From the NCBI GenBank assembly GCA_011525695.1, contig WYBX01000139.1, forward strand, positions 62,001 through 126,000: a stretch of 64,000 nucleotides of DNA. Reading direction: 5' to 3'. Below, one piece after another: positions 8,276 through 15,890 of the stretch. This DNA is from Verrucomicrobiia bacterium (GTDB lineage Bacteria > Verrucomicrobiota > Verrucomicrobiia > Opitutales > Opitutaceae). Position numbers and translations under genes: made by a program. How positions within the stretch are numbered: the stretch's first letter is position 1; each line of letters starts with the position of its first letter. Under the pieces are notes generated by a model. That model searched no databases and was not told the DNA's origin. It saw nothing but the letters and a program-made list of their open reading frames with translations.

Positions 8276-10123
8276 ATGGTTGTTATCGTCGGTTACAGAT
8301 TGAGCAAGGAAGCGAAGGTTCTATATCCAGACGGGATCGATTACGCCGACTGCGTCGAGCACGTGGCCGCCGAATTGCGCACGCGGTCCTTGGTGCCGAT
8401 GTTCGGAGCGGGGATTTCGGTTTCTTGGCCTGCGTGCCTGCCTTCCGCGAGGAAACTGCTCTCGCCATTGATCAAAGTGATTGTCGATGCAGTCGAACAA
8501 CCGCTGCCGGTGTATCGTCGGGGGTTGAGTCAACGTAAGACGGTAATCGATCAGATTTGCCGGGCGCGCCTCGAACGGGTTCTCGATGCGTTTCATCGCA
8601 TCTACGGCGATGCCGCGATGCATTGGCTCGGCTGGCTGGAAAGCGAGAACTGCAACGACAATCACCTGACCGTGGCCGCCTTGGTGCGTGCGGGCGTCTT
8701 GCCGCACATCATCACGTTGAATTTCGACCGACTGATTGAGCAGGCGATCGGAAGGCTGGAGGTGCGGTGCGTCACTCGCTGCACCTTATACCCGGCGTCA
8801 TTCGAGACCGGCGAGGGGCCGCTCCGGTGCATTGTCACCAAGCCTCACGGTTCGCTTTTTCCGGCAAACGACGAGCGATTCCGTCACCTCGGGGCCACGC
8901 TGGCCCAAGTTGGAGTGCATGTCTCGACCCGAACGTTGCTGACGTTCTCGGAGATTTTTCGCGCGCATCCGACGCTTCTCGTGGCGGGTTACAGCGACAA
9001 CGATTGGGACATCATGCCAGCACTCATGGACCCGGAAGCCGAGGTGCAGCGGGTGATCTGGGTGCAGCACTCCTCTGCGCCGCCGGAGCGGGCGCTGGAG
9101 TGGATGCGCTGCCTCGATCCCGAGGGCCGCGGGCGCAACGCGATTGTGGTGCAGGGCAATGTCACGCAGCTCTTGCAGGATTGCCTCACGGCGCTGGGCG
9201 CGGCGGCGCCGCCCAAAGCCGAGTTCCGCCATCCGCCAATCACCCGCGATGTCCGGCACCTGTTTGCCAGCAAGAACAAGAATGCGCTCGTCTTCGCCTA
9301 TCTCCTCCACGATGACGAATTGAAGGAGCGTTTTCTGAATACACTGGGCGAACTCGCCGACCCCGAGGAGGAGGCGCTGCGGCTGTCGGGGCTCGCCTCC
9401 GTGGCCCACACCAGACGCAAGGTAGGTCGGGCGTTGCGGCTCAATCGCCGGGCGTATCGCCTCAAGGCGGCGGCGAAGAACACTACGGCTGACGATCTCG
9501 CGGGACGGATCGTATGGATGGGCTACGAGCACCTCTGCCTTTGCAAGCGGCTGCACTGTCGACTCGTGCTCGCGCCGTGGAACTTCTGGCGTGGCCGTGC
9601 GCTCCTGCGACGAGGCGTGCAGGCCGGCGAGGACGCGACACGGAGACGCCGTCAGGCACTGGACGAGTTTTACCGGGCCGACCTTGTTCACAGTTGGGCG
9701 AATGTCTTGATCGCTTGCGGGCCGCGGGCGGTCGCCCGGTTTCGGAGCGTCTTCGTGCGGCTCGCCCGGCACTACGACCGCGTCGATCAACTCGACCCCG
9801 AACTCATGGCGGGCGAGTATTACTGGCTGCGAAGACTGGAAGTCCGGTTGCTCGCGGGCGAGGCCATCGACGTGGCCAAGGAGCGGGCAAAATTGTTAGA
9901 AATTCTGGAATCGTATGAACGGATCCAGAACAGCGTACAACGCGGGAACCCGCACGTCTATCTGGCGCTCTTGGAATTTTTGCATGGGGCGGGTATCACG
10001 GCGGCGGCGGGGCATCTCGACCAGGCCGAGGCGATTTGGCGACGGCACGGCAATGTGACGCCGGCGGGGTTGGATCGGGTCGCCGTTTATCGGCGGTTTT
10101 GCGGGATCAAAAAGAGGAAGTAG
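8276..10123 (+). CDS. SIR2-like domain protein, probable antiphage NAD-consuming effector
   Basis: A 615-residue protein whose first 260 residues form a SIR2-type NAD-binding fold: GAGIS at 44-48, TLNFD at 147-151, KPHGS at 189-193 and GYSDND at 238-243. In defence systems such as Thoeris ThsA, DSR and other SIR2 proteins, this fold degrades NAD to abort infection. The remaining 350 residues are helical and Arg-rich, with no recognised family; they might be TPR-like and act as the sensor. It is transcribed away from qatA and is monocistronic. The ATG at 8276 gives a complete domain. It could be a stand-alone effector or part of a system with the downstream genes. The SIR2 call is confident; the trigger is unknown. 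Confidence 0.85.
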   Translation: MVVIVGYRLSKEAKVLYPDGIDYADCVEHVAAELRTRSLVPMFGAGISVSWPACLPSARKLLSPLIKVIVDAVEQPLPVYRRGLSQRKTVIDQICRARLERVLDAFHRIYGDAAMHWLGWLESENCNDNHLTVAALVRAGVLPHIITLNFDRLIEQAIGRLEVRCVTRCTLYPASFETGEGPLRCIVTKPHGSLFPANDERFRHLGATLAQVGVHVSTRTLLTFSEIFRAHPTLLVAGYSDNDWDIMPALMDPEAEVQRVIWVQHSSAPPERALEWMRCLDPEGRGRNAIVVQGNVTQLLQDCLTALGAAAPPKAEFRHPPITRDVRHLFASKNKNALVFAYLLHDDELKERFLNTLGELADPEEEALRLSGLASVAHTRRKVGRALRLNRRAYRLKAAAKNTTADDLAGRIVWMGYEHLCLCKRLHCRLVLAPWNFWRGRALLRRGVQAGEDATRRRRQALDEFYRADLVHSWANVLIACGPRAVARFRSVFVRLARHYDRVDQLDPELMAGEYYWLRRLEVRLLAGEAIDVAKERAKLLEILESYERIQNSVQRGNPHVYLALLEFLHGAGITAAAGHLDQAEAIWRRHGNVTPAGLDRVAVYRRFCGIKKRK

Positions 10124-10230
10124 CTTTGGACGCGGTGCGAGGGACGCATGTTTTCACGCTCGGGCTTGTTACCCTGCGATGAAGACATAATCCGATCCCA
10201 CTTCTGCGCCCCACAAAGGGCCCTCTTGGT

Positions 10231-10506
10231 CATGCCCTCGCCGGCATTCGCAAGCAATTCGGCGAGGGTTCCGTGCTCCGGATCGGCTCGACCGAAGCGC
10301 TCAAAATCGAACCGTTCTCCACCGGTTCGCTGGCGGCGGACATCGCGCTTGGCGTCGGCGGGCTGCTGAAAGGGCGCATCGTCAAGGTGTTCGGTCCCGA
10401 GGCATCGGGCAAAACGACGTTCTGTCTGTCGGTCATCGCCGAGGCGCAACGGCGCGACGGGGTCGCAGCGATCATCGACGTGGAGTACGCGCTCGATCCG
10501 CAGTGA
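10231..10506 (+). pseudogene. recA: recA N-terminal fragment
   Basis: About 91 codons match the RecA N-terminus closely: ALAGIRKQFGEGSVLRIGS, then FSTGSLAADIALGVGGL, Walker A GPEASGKTT and VEYALDP, ending in a stop straight after DPQ. A complete RecA is about 340 residues, so roughly three quarters is missing, including Walker B and the DNA-binding loops. The extreme N-terminus is also absent: codons upstream of 10231 do not resemble RecA, so the fragment has no native start. It lies between the SIR2 gene and the nuclease-like gene. It is probably debris from recombination or insertion of the island. No function is expected. Confidence 0.8.
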
Positions 10507-10636
10507 GCGAAAACCTGCGGGGTAAACTGCATAGCCGCCGCCGCACACGCGACGCAATTCCAGAAGTAAACGGCGCCGCCTTTGAGCATTGCGACGCCCT
10601 CGTGCCATCGCAACATCGGGACCAATCCAGACGCCG

Positions 10637-11107
10637 ATGAAACGAATCAGCGACCACGCGGGGCTCCTCGACTCGGACACGGACTTTGTGCGAAGCCTCT
10701 TGCGAGGATGGACGCCCACCGCATTCAATCTCGACGAGAAAGCCCAAGAACAGAGTCTCTACACTTGGCTGAAACGGAAACTCCCAGATGTGCCGATCAA
10801 GGCGCAATACGGCATCGCTTGGGGCATTGCGGACATCGTGTTACAGGACGAGCATGTCATCGAACTGAAGCTTGGGTTCGACACGACCAAGGTCGCCGAC
10901 TTCGACCGCTGTCTTGGCCAGCTCTGGCGCTACAAGGAGAAATGGGTGGAAGCGAAGGATGGACGCCGCGTGTGGTTGGTCGTCGTTGGCGAGTCAGAGG
11001 CGGAGTTTCGTCACTTGCTGAAAAAGTATTTCGAGGAACTGAATGGACATTTCGTGCTGTCCTCGCCCTTCGAGTGGCTTGAGATACGTCCACGAGTAAA
11101 CCACTGA
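10637..11107 (+). CDS. PD-(D/E)XK nuclease-like hypothetical protein
   Basis: A 156-residue protein. Its centre reads YGIAWGIADIVLQDEHVIELKLG, a good PD-(D/E)XK signature with D66, E76 and K78, followed by a helix (DFDRCLGQLWRYKEKW) that commonly completes this fold. Many such small proteins are restriction-type or repair nucleases. The ATG at 10637 was chosen over one 48 bases upstream because the upstream codons are unlike protein. It is 82 bases before the GHKL ATPase gene on the same strand, so it may be the first gene of that operon. It follows the recA remnant. The fold is likely; the target and any partnership are inference. Confidence 0.65.
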   Translation: MKRISDHAGLLDSDTDFVRSLLRGWTPTAFNLDEKAQEQSLYTWLKRKLPDVPIKAQYGIAWGIADIVLQDEHVIELKLGFDTTKVADFDRCLGQLWRYKEKWVEAKDGRRVWLVVVGESEAEFRHLLKKYFEELNGHFVLSSPFEWLEIRPRVNH

Positions 11108-11189
11108 TGATCTTGTCTGAGGATTCGATGGCATTGAGGTTGAATCTCATCGACGCGTTTGCAGGAATCGGAACGCCCCCAAACAGCCC

Positions 11190-12026
11190 ATGCTCATTGC
11201 CAGCAAGACCATTCCCGAAATCCAGAAAGCTCTCGATTCCGGCCGGAGTGTGCCAGCGGACAAGCAAGGTCGCTACAGCGCATCACTTTCGGCGCTTCTG
11301 TATTTGGCGGTAGCGGCGCATCGCGGGAAGCAGCGTGGCGATTGCAATACGGCCAACTTTATAGCGGCGCTTGGACTGGCCCGACTACAGCTTGTGGTTG
11401 ATTTGTTGGCCGCCGACGGTCGGCAGAAATCGGACAATGCTTTCGGCACCTATGATTTCGAGGTGTATCGGATCGGTTCACGACAGGATCTGCTGACCGA
11501 CGATTGGGTTTACTTTTGCGACCGTTTCCGGCGCGCTGCGTCGCGCCGAAAGCAAAGCCCCGCAGTGCTCGCGATCGCCTCAGTTTTTCGAGAGATGGCT
11601 GACAACGTGGTCTGCCATGCTTACGAAGTCCCGCATAATCCATGTCGCGCCCTTGCGGGCTACCACGTGACGGATTCAACGACGGCGTTTTCTGTGGTGG
11701 ACGATGGGCAGGGATTTCTTCGAAGCCTCCAACGTAATCCACTGTGGGCGAGGCTGCGCGACGATGGCCAAGCGCTTGATGCCGTAGTCAGCAAGCAGGC
11801 AACGTCACGGCCGGGCGAAAAGGCCGGCGGCGGGTTCAAGCAGCTTTTCAACGGGCTCCTGAATTTGAACGGTATGGTCATTTTGCGAACGGGCAGGGCT
11901 AACTTCACCCTCCGCAACGACGGGGACCGCTGGCAGCGGGTGGAGCACAACTCCCATCATGTGACTGGTTCGCAGATCACCTTGGTCGTCGGGCGCAATG
12001 GATCATGCGAGGAAGAGCAGGCGTAA
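11190..12026 (+). CDS. GHKL-type ATPase (histidine-kinase-like ATP-binding protein)
   Basis: A 278-residue protein with a Bergerat ATP-binding fold. The N-box is REMADNVVCHA at 134-144, the G1 box is DDGQG at 171-175, the G2 box is AGGGFKQLF at 212-220, and a final strand SQITLVVG is at 261-268. There is no dimerisation/phosphoacceptor domain of a normal sensor kinase, so it is more like an anti-sigma kinase, MORC or Hsp90-type ATPase. The N-terminal 110 residues are helical and unassigned. The next gene encodes a STAS-like protein, suggesting a partner-switching pair. A perfect 20-bp palindrome separates the two genes. Its cellular role is unknown; a defence function is inferred from the neighbourhood. 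Confidence 0.75.
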   Translation: MLIASKTIPEIQKALDSGRSVPADKQGRYSASLSALLYLAVAAHRGKQRGDCNTANFIAALGLARLQLVVDLLAADGRQKSDNAFGTYDFEVYRIGSRQDLLTDDWVYFCDRFRRAASRRKQSPAVLAIASVFREMADNVVCHAYEVPHNPCRALAGYHVTDSTTAFSVVDDGQGFLRSLQRNPLWARLRDDGQALDAVVSKQATSRPGEKAGGGFKQLFNGLLNLNGMVILRTGRANFTLRNDGDRWQRVEHNSHHVTGSQITLVVGRNGSCEEEQA

Positions 12027-12037
12027 GAATCCTCTTG

Positions 12038-12057
12038 ATTCATTCACGTGAATGAAT
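12038..12057. promoter_or_regulatory. Perfect 20-bp palindrome between two operon genes
   Basis: attcattcacgtgaatgaat reads identically on both strands. It sits in the 42-base gap between the GHKL ATPase stop and the STAS-like gene start, 11 bases before the ATG at 12069. It could be a dimeric repressor operator or, in RNA, a hairpin controlling translation of the downstream gene. Confidence 0.6.
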
Positions 12058-12068
12058 AAACAAAAGGA

Positions 12069-12632
12069 ATGCTCCGAATCCAACTTGCTCAACTACCCCC
12101 CGCCGGCTCGGTTCTGGCGGGTGCAACCTTGGGCGATAATCATGCAGCGGAAATCACCCGTTTGGCGACGACCCAAGGTAAACCCGCTCTTAGCGTCGTG
12201 CTCGATTTCGCGGGGGTGGAATCGATCACAGCGAGCTATCTCAAGGCGGTCTTCAAGGTATTCGTCGCCGATTGGAACTCCCCTGTCCAACTTTATCCTC
12301 TGGTCGCCAATGTGGGCAGTGCCGATCTTCGCTACGAACTTGAATCTTACCTGAGCGGCAAGGATCGCGCGCTGCAGGAGGTCTCTCTTGTTGGCGACAA
12401 CGTCATTCCGGTCACAATGGTCGGCCGATTGGAATCCTCCGCTGCCGATGCTTACCAGCAATTGAACGCAGTCGGGCCGACGAGCGCGGCTGGTCTGCAC
12501 GAACGCAACCCGGAAAAAGCGTCTAATCAAACCGCGTGGAATAATCGTCTCACGAAGCTTTTTGAACTCCGGCTCGCCCACCGCGAACGCGTCGGGCGCA
12601 ACTGGATCTATCACTCAGCCCTCAAAATCTAA
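12069..12632 (+). CDS. STAS/DUF4325-like protein
   Basis: A 187-residue protein. The centre of its first half, LSVVLDFAGVESITASYLKA at residues 41-60, has the strand-turn-helix core of STAS-like DUF4325 proteins, which resemble anti-sigma-factor antagonists. DUF4325 proteins are often encoded beside GHKL ATPases, as here, implying that the ATPase phosphorylates or binds the STAS partner. The C-terminal 80 residues are extra and end in a Trp/Arg-rich stretch (RERVGRNWIYH), possibly nucleic-acid binding. An AAAGGA stretch sits unusually close to the ATG. It lies 13 bases before the next gene. The family call is moderate, from one motif plus gene pairing. Confidence 0.6.
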   Translation: MLRIQLAQLPPAGSVLAGATLGDNHAAEITRLATTQGKPALSVVLDFAGVESITASYLKAVFKVFVADWNSPVQLYPLVANVGSADLRYELESYLSGKDRALQEVSLVGDNVIPVTMVGRLESSAADAYQQLNAVGPTSAAGLHERNPEKASNQTAWNNRLTKLFELRLAHRERVGRNWIYHSALKI

Positions 12633-12645
12633 CCCACGAACCACC

Positions 12646-13011
12646 ATGGGAGTCGGCCAAAAGAAAAAACTTGCCAAGCGCTACACGGAACAAATGGACG
12701 CCGCACGCACTGAGGAAATCGAGCACACGACGCTCGGCACCAAGGATATCGAATCCAAACTCGTTCTGGATTGCGAGTTGACCGACGATTCGGTCCGATT
12801 GAAAGTTGGTACCAAGGTTCGCTTGCTCGACCTGAAGGGAGTTCGCGTAGAGGTCTTCATCGGCGGACGGCAGATCGGCGTCGTTAGTGCTGTTGGTAGC
12901 GCGACCCTCCGCGAAAGATACGGCATCACCGCCCGGAAGGGGCGTTCCGTGGGGGCGGTGGTGGACCACGTGGCGGAGTTCACGGATTCCTTTGCGGTTC
13001 TCGTCGACTGA
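12646..13011 (+). CDS. Small protein of unknown function in the GHKL-STAS operon
   Basis: A 121-residue protein that I do not recognise. It begins with a basic helix (GVGQKKKLAKRYTEQ), then an acidic middle with a short helix, then alternating strands (RLKVGTKVRLLDLKGVRVEV, FIGGRQIGVV) that look like a small beta-barrel. Its stop overlaps the start of the next gene (TGATG at 13009-13013), so the two are translationally coupled. Tight packing between the STAS-like and DUF4417-like genes suggests it is an obligate part of the same system. The ATG at 12646 removes 28 upstream codons that overlap the previous gene. Confidence 0.7.
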   Translation: MGVGQKKKLAKRYTEQMDAARTEEIEHTTLGTKDIESKLVLDCELTDDSVRLKVGTKVRLLDLKGVRVEVFIGGRQIGVVSAVGSATLRERYGITARKGRSVGAVVDHVAEFTDSFAVLVD

Positions 13012-14186
13012 TGAATGTCCTCGTCCAAGCGCCGGAATCAAGGACGAGACAGGTCGGCCTATTGCCGAAGGATTGTGCCTCGTGCCCGCTGCTGATCCCC
13101 TGCGGTGGTCATCCGCTGGAGATTATCCGGACGATTGGTTGTGCGAGCTTTGCCAACGGCGAGTTGCCGCGGGACAACAACGACATGAACCCGCTCGACG
13201 AGGACCGCTACTGGCGGCTGTGGGACGATGTAGATGGCCTGTTCGATTTTTCGATCTCCAAGATCACGCCGATCGTTTCGCTCGACCTCCCGGTTTACGT
13301 TCCGCTGCTACAGCATCGCTATTCCCGCGCCGCGATTCTGAGCGCCGAGATTGTGGCGCTGCATCTTCACCAGATTTTTCGAAAGTATTCGGATGGGCGT
13401 TACATAGCACGCTTTGCCGACGCAGCCCAACTGCGGGCCTACTATCGCCTCCGGCCGGACGCCAAAATCATCCTTTCCGGGGTTGCGATCGATCGGCGAT
13501 TGGAAACATTTTGGGCGGCGCACCGAAAATACGATGTCCCTGGTCAGCTTGCCCGGCTCGGGATTACCGGAGTGACGGCGCCAAATTTTTCCTTCTTCAC
13601 CGACGTAACGCGTTACCAGATCTTGCGGAATCGAAAACGCATTCTGCTGGTGACCGAGCGACTATCTGAGGCTGGTATTCCCGTTGCACCGCACTTGAAT
13701 GCGATCACGGACCAGGATTGGGATGGTTGTGAGGAAATGCTGCGCGATCACCCGGCCACGGCGGTTGTGGCGCTGGAGTTTCAGACGGGGTGGTCAACCT
13801 TGGCCGAGGGCCGGGCGGCTTTGGATCGAGTGGCGGGCCTCCAGCAGCGGTTGGGACGGCTCATCCACCCGATTCTCGTGGGCGGGGCCAAACACTATCT
13901 CGATGCGCAGGCGCTTTTCTCCCGTTTCACGATCCTGGATTCCCGTCCGTTCATGGAGGCGCAGGCGCGGCGCGTCCTGACGGCGAATGCGGCCGGCGGA
14001 TTCAGTTGGACGCGTGCCCGCACCGACGACTGGGCGCCGATCGACGGATTGCTGGAAACTAACCTCGCGCTTTACCCGGCAAAACTTAACCAGCCTTTCC
14101 GGCAGGAAGAGGCGGCCGTGGTGGATGCCGGCCAAATGGAGCTCTTCGACTCGACGCCATATTTGACTGCCCAGCCGGTGGCGTGA
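13011..14186 (+). CDS. DUF4417-like protein with N-terminal cysteine motif
   Basis: A 391-residue protein, last gene of the operon. Residues 22-45 contain four cysteines (C-x2-C-x5-C, then a fourth about 12 residues on), a possible zinc or iron-sulphur site. The central part (APNFSFFTDVTRYQILRNRK, then the GIPVAPHLNAI segment) has the layout of DUF4417: a D/N-FS turn, a helix with an R-x-R and a GIxVxPxL strand. The later segments LIHPILVGGAKHYLDA and FTILDSRPF suggest a TIM-barrel-like enzyme fold. No reaction is known for the family. Its last 115 bases overlap the convergent gene at 14072-14620. The family call is moderate; the barrel idea is inference. Confidence 0.6.
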   Translation: MNVLVQAPESRTRQVGLLPKDCASCPLLIPCGGHPLEIIRTIGCASFANGELPRDNNDMNPLDEDRYWRLWDDVDGLFDFSISKITPIVSLDLPVYVPLLQHRYSRAAILSAEIVALHLHQIFRKYSDGRYIARFADAAQLRAYYRLRPDAKIILSGVAIDRRLETFWAAHRKYDVPGQLARLGITGVTAPNFSFFTDVTRYQILRNRKRILLVTERLSEAGIPVAPHLNAITDQDWDGCEEMLRDHPATAVVALEFQTGWSTLAEGRAALDRVAGLQQRLGRLIHPILVGGAKHYLDAQALFSRFTILDSRPFMEAQARRVLTANAAGGFSWTRARTDDWAPIDGLLETNLALYPAKLNQPFRQEEAAVVDAGQMELFDSTPYLTAQPVA

Positions 14187-14620
14187 GGAATTTCCTCAAG
14201 AAAAAGCGGCGCGACGGTGCCCGCCCACTCATCACGGGACATCCAGCGCATTTCCGTATGATCGAATACCCAGGCGGCATCCACTGCCAACCAGTGGCTA
14301 TGCAGAAGGCTCCAGCCGGCGAAAAAATCGAATTTCGTCCACGGGCCGAGCCACTGGATGAGAGCCACCCCGTAGTGGGGCCATTCACGTCGGTGCGTGA
14401 CGGTCGCGACGCCCGATTCTGCAAAGGCCCGTCGCATTTGCGTCAGATTGGTCCACGGTTTGGTCTCGAAGTGCTCGAAATGCTGCATGACGCGGCAAAC
14501 CTGGCGGCCCGTGGCAACCGCAAACGAAACCGGCCCGCAGTTCGCGCCAAAATTATAGCGGGCTACCTCGATGTCCCAAGGAATGAAACGATCGGTCTTC
14601 ACGGCAGGGCCGGAGTTCAT
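14072..14620 (-). CDS. Hypothetical protein, possibly cysteine-peptidase-like
   Basis: A 182-residue protein translated with the preceding methylase (ATGA overlap at 14617-14620). It has NFGANCGPVSFAVATGR near residue 27 and HSHWLAVDAAWVFD near residue 108. A Cys in an NCGP-type turn with a later His-x-Asp-containing strand is the arrangement of C39/papain-like folds, but no family is recognised. Its partner is a phage/plasmid-type adenine methylase, so it is likely mobile-element cargo. The final 38 codons overlap the convergent DUF4417-like gene, an unusually long overlap that may mark a recombination joint. The start ATG at 14620 is well placed; the upstream frame is an antisense shadow. 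Confidence 0.55.
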   Translation of the reverse strand: MNSGPAVKTDRFIPWDIEVARYNFGANCGPVSFAVATGRQVCRVMQHFEHFETKPWTNLTQMRRAFAESGVATVTHRREWPHYGVALIQWLGPWTKFDFFAGWSLLHSHWLAVDAAWVFDHTEMRWMSRDEWAGTVAPLFLEEIPHATGWAVKYGVESKSSIWPASTTAASSCRKGWLSFAG

Positions 14621-15450
14621 GCGGTCTGGCGCTTCTGGCAGCGTTTCGCGTAGACTCCGGCGAGATCGTGCAGGAGGGCCTGTTGGACCGGCAGCGGTTC
14701 GCGGGCAAACCGCGCCTGCCATCGCTGTCGTTTTCGCTTGATGGTCTGGCGGTCCCGGTAAGTGAAACCCAAATACCGAAAATCGTGCACTTCTGACGGC
14801 TGGTAGTTCAGCCATACGCTCTCCTCCCTAGCTCCGATATGAGACGTTCCGCGAAACGCGCGCCGCCGCCAACCGGCCAGGATTTCCGCGTAGGTCGGAT
14901 TCGCATAGCCGGACAGCATGATCTTGCAGGGCAGCACCCGCAGCAACTGGAGCAGCCGAATGTGATCGCCGGACTCATAATCGAAGCGATAGACGGGCCG
15001 AACCGATGCTCTGGCGTCCGGCCAGTAGGGAGGATCAACGTAAAGGAACTCATCGCCCTGAAACGCATACCCGCCAAGATACACCTCGGCGCGCGCGCAG
15101 ACGAAATGGTAACAAGACGGGAAACCGTCAAACGACGCGATCACCGCGGGATCGACATCGATGCCAATGTTGTGTTCGGCCGGTGCCTTGTGCCGCAGCA
15201 CAGCACCTCCGCCGAGGTGGGTCTCGATATAGACGCGGTGCCGCGGGATCAAATTGATCAATTTCTGATAGCAGCGGAACTTTCCTCCAGGATAACGCAC
15301 CCCGCACGCATCGTCAGATTTGACGATGATGTCAAGAGGCGAAAGGCCAGGAGACGCCGGTGTCGTTCGAGAACGCAACGAGTCACGTTTGAACTGGCGT
15401 GTGCTCGACCAGACAGCGGGTCGAGGCCCAATGGCAATGGCTTCGCCCAC
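14617..15450 (-). CDS. D12-class N6-adenine DNA methyltransferase
   Basis: A phage/plasmid-type Dam-like methylase. The SAM-binding RYPGGK motif is followed by YIETHLGGGAVL, and the catalytic DPPYWP is in the middle, then a target-recognition region with YRFDYESGDH. No restriction endonuclease is adjacent, so it is probably an orphan methylase used for protection or regulation on the element. The ATG at 15450 gives 277 residues, but the first about 50 have no homology. The real start may be a TTG or GTG just before RYPGGK, around 15280-15340. It overlaps the following gene by 4 bases. The enzyme class is sure; the start is not. Confidence 0.8.
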   Translation of the reverse strand: MGEAIAIGPRPAVWSSTRQFKRDSLRSRTTPASPGLSPLDIIVKSDDACGVRYPGGKFRCYQKLINLIPRHRVYIETHLGGGAVLRHKAPAEHNIGIDVDPAVIASFDGFPSCYHFVCARAEVYLGGYAFQGDEFLYVDPPYWPDARASVRPVYRFDYESGDHIRLLQLLRVLPCKIMLSGYANPTYAEILAGWRRRAFRGTSHIGAREESVWLNYQPSEVHDFRYLGFTYRDRQTIKRKRQRWQARFAREPLPVQQALLHDLAGVYAKRCQKRQTA

Positions 15451-15890
15451 CTCACCAATTTTCGAAACTGCGGGTGCAGCGGATTGTAATCATGTTCCGT
15501 GCGTGTCGGAATCGCCGCCGACGGCACCCGGGGCGCTATGGATTTCATACTGCGGAGCAATTCGTCGCCAATCTCGACCGTCTGTGAATGAATGATCAGG
15601 TCAACCGCAACGGCGCAGCAGAGTCAGCCGCGTTTTGTTCATAGTCACTGGGTCAACTTGGAGTCTCTTTCCCGCGCGTTTTCCCCATTCTATCACGGCG
15701 CGCCATGGTGATCTGGGCTGCGCCCAGCTCCACCATCCCCTCCGGGGCCTTCCCCTTCGCGCGGTGCACAAGCACCGCGCTCAGCGGCCCGCGTCGGTGG
15801 CGGCCGTGCCTTCAGGGGCCAACGCGCGAGGAGCACCTCGACAACCGGACACGTTGTCCGGCCGAGGCGGCGCCACGTGCGCCTGGCACG
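15451..15890. other. Divergent intergenic region with hairpins
   Basis: This stretch separates the minus-strand methylase pair from radC. No frame gives a convincing protein. It is GC-rich and contains a perfect 9-bp hairpin at 15759-15780 and a 6-bp one (ccggac/gtccgg) at 15845-15861, just upstream of radC. It could hold both promoters, or be a scar from a lost gene; the minus strand has short protein-like bits around 15700-15770 that I could not identify. Confidence 0.5.
15759..15780. repeat. Perfect 9-bp stem hairpin
   Basis: gcgcggtgc and gcaccgcgc pair around the loop acaa. It lies 111 bases upstream of radC with no T run on either side, so it is more likely a REP-like palindrome or protein-binding site than a terminator. 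Confidence 0.5.

Noticed and set aside
10507..10636. Minus-strand peptide resembling protein (LRWHEGVAMLKGGAVYFWNC)
   Set aside because: The piece is short, lacks a clear start and end, and overlaps the recA remnant; I could not link it to a family. It may be a scrap of another lost gene.
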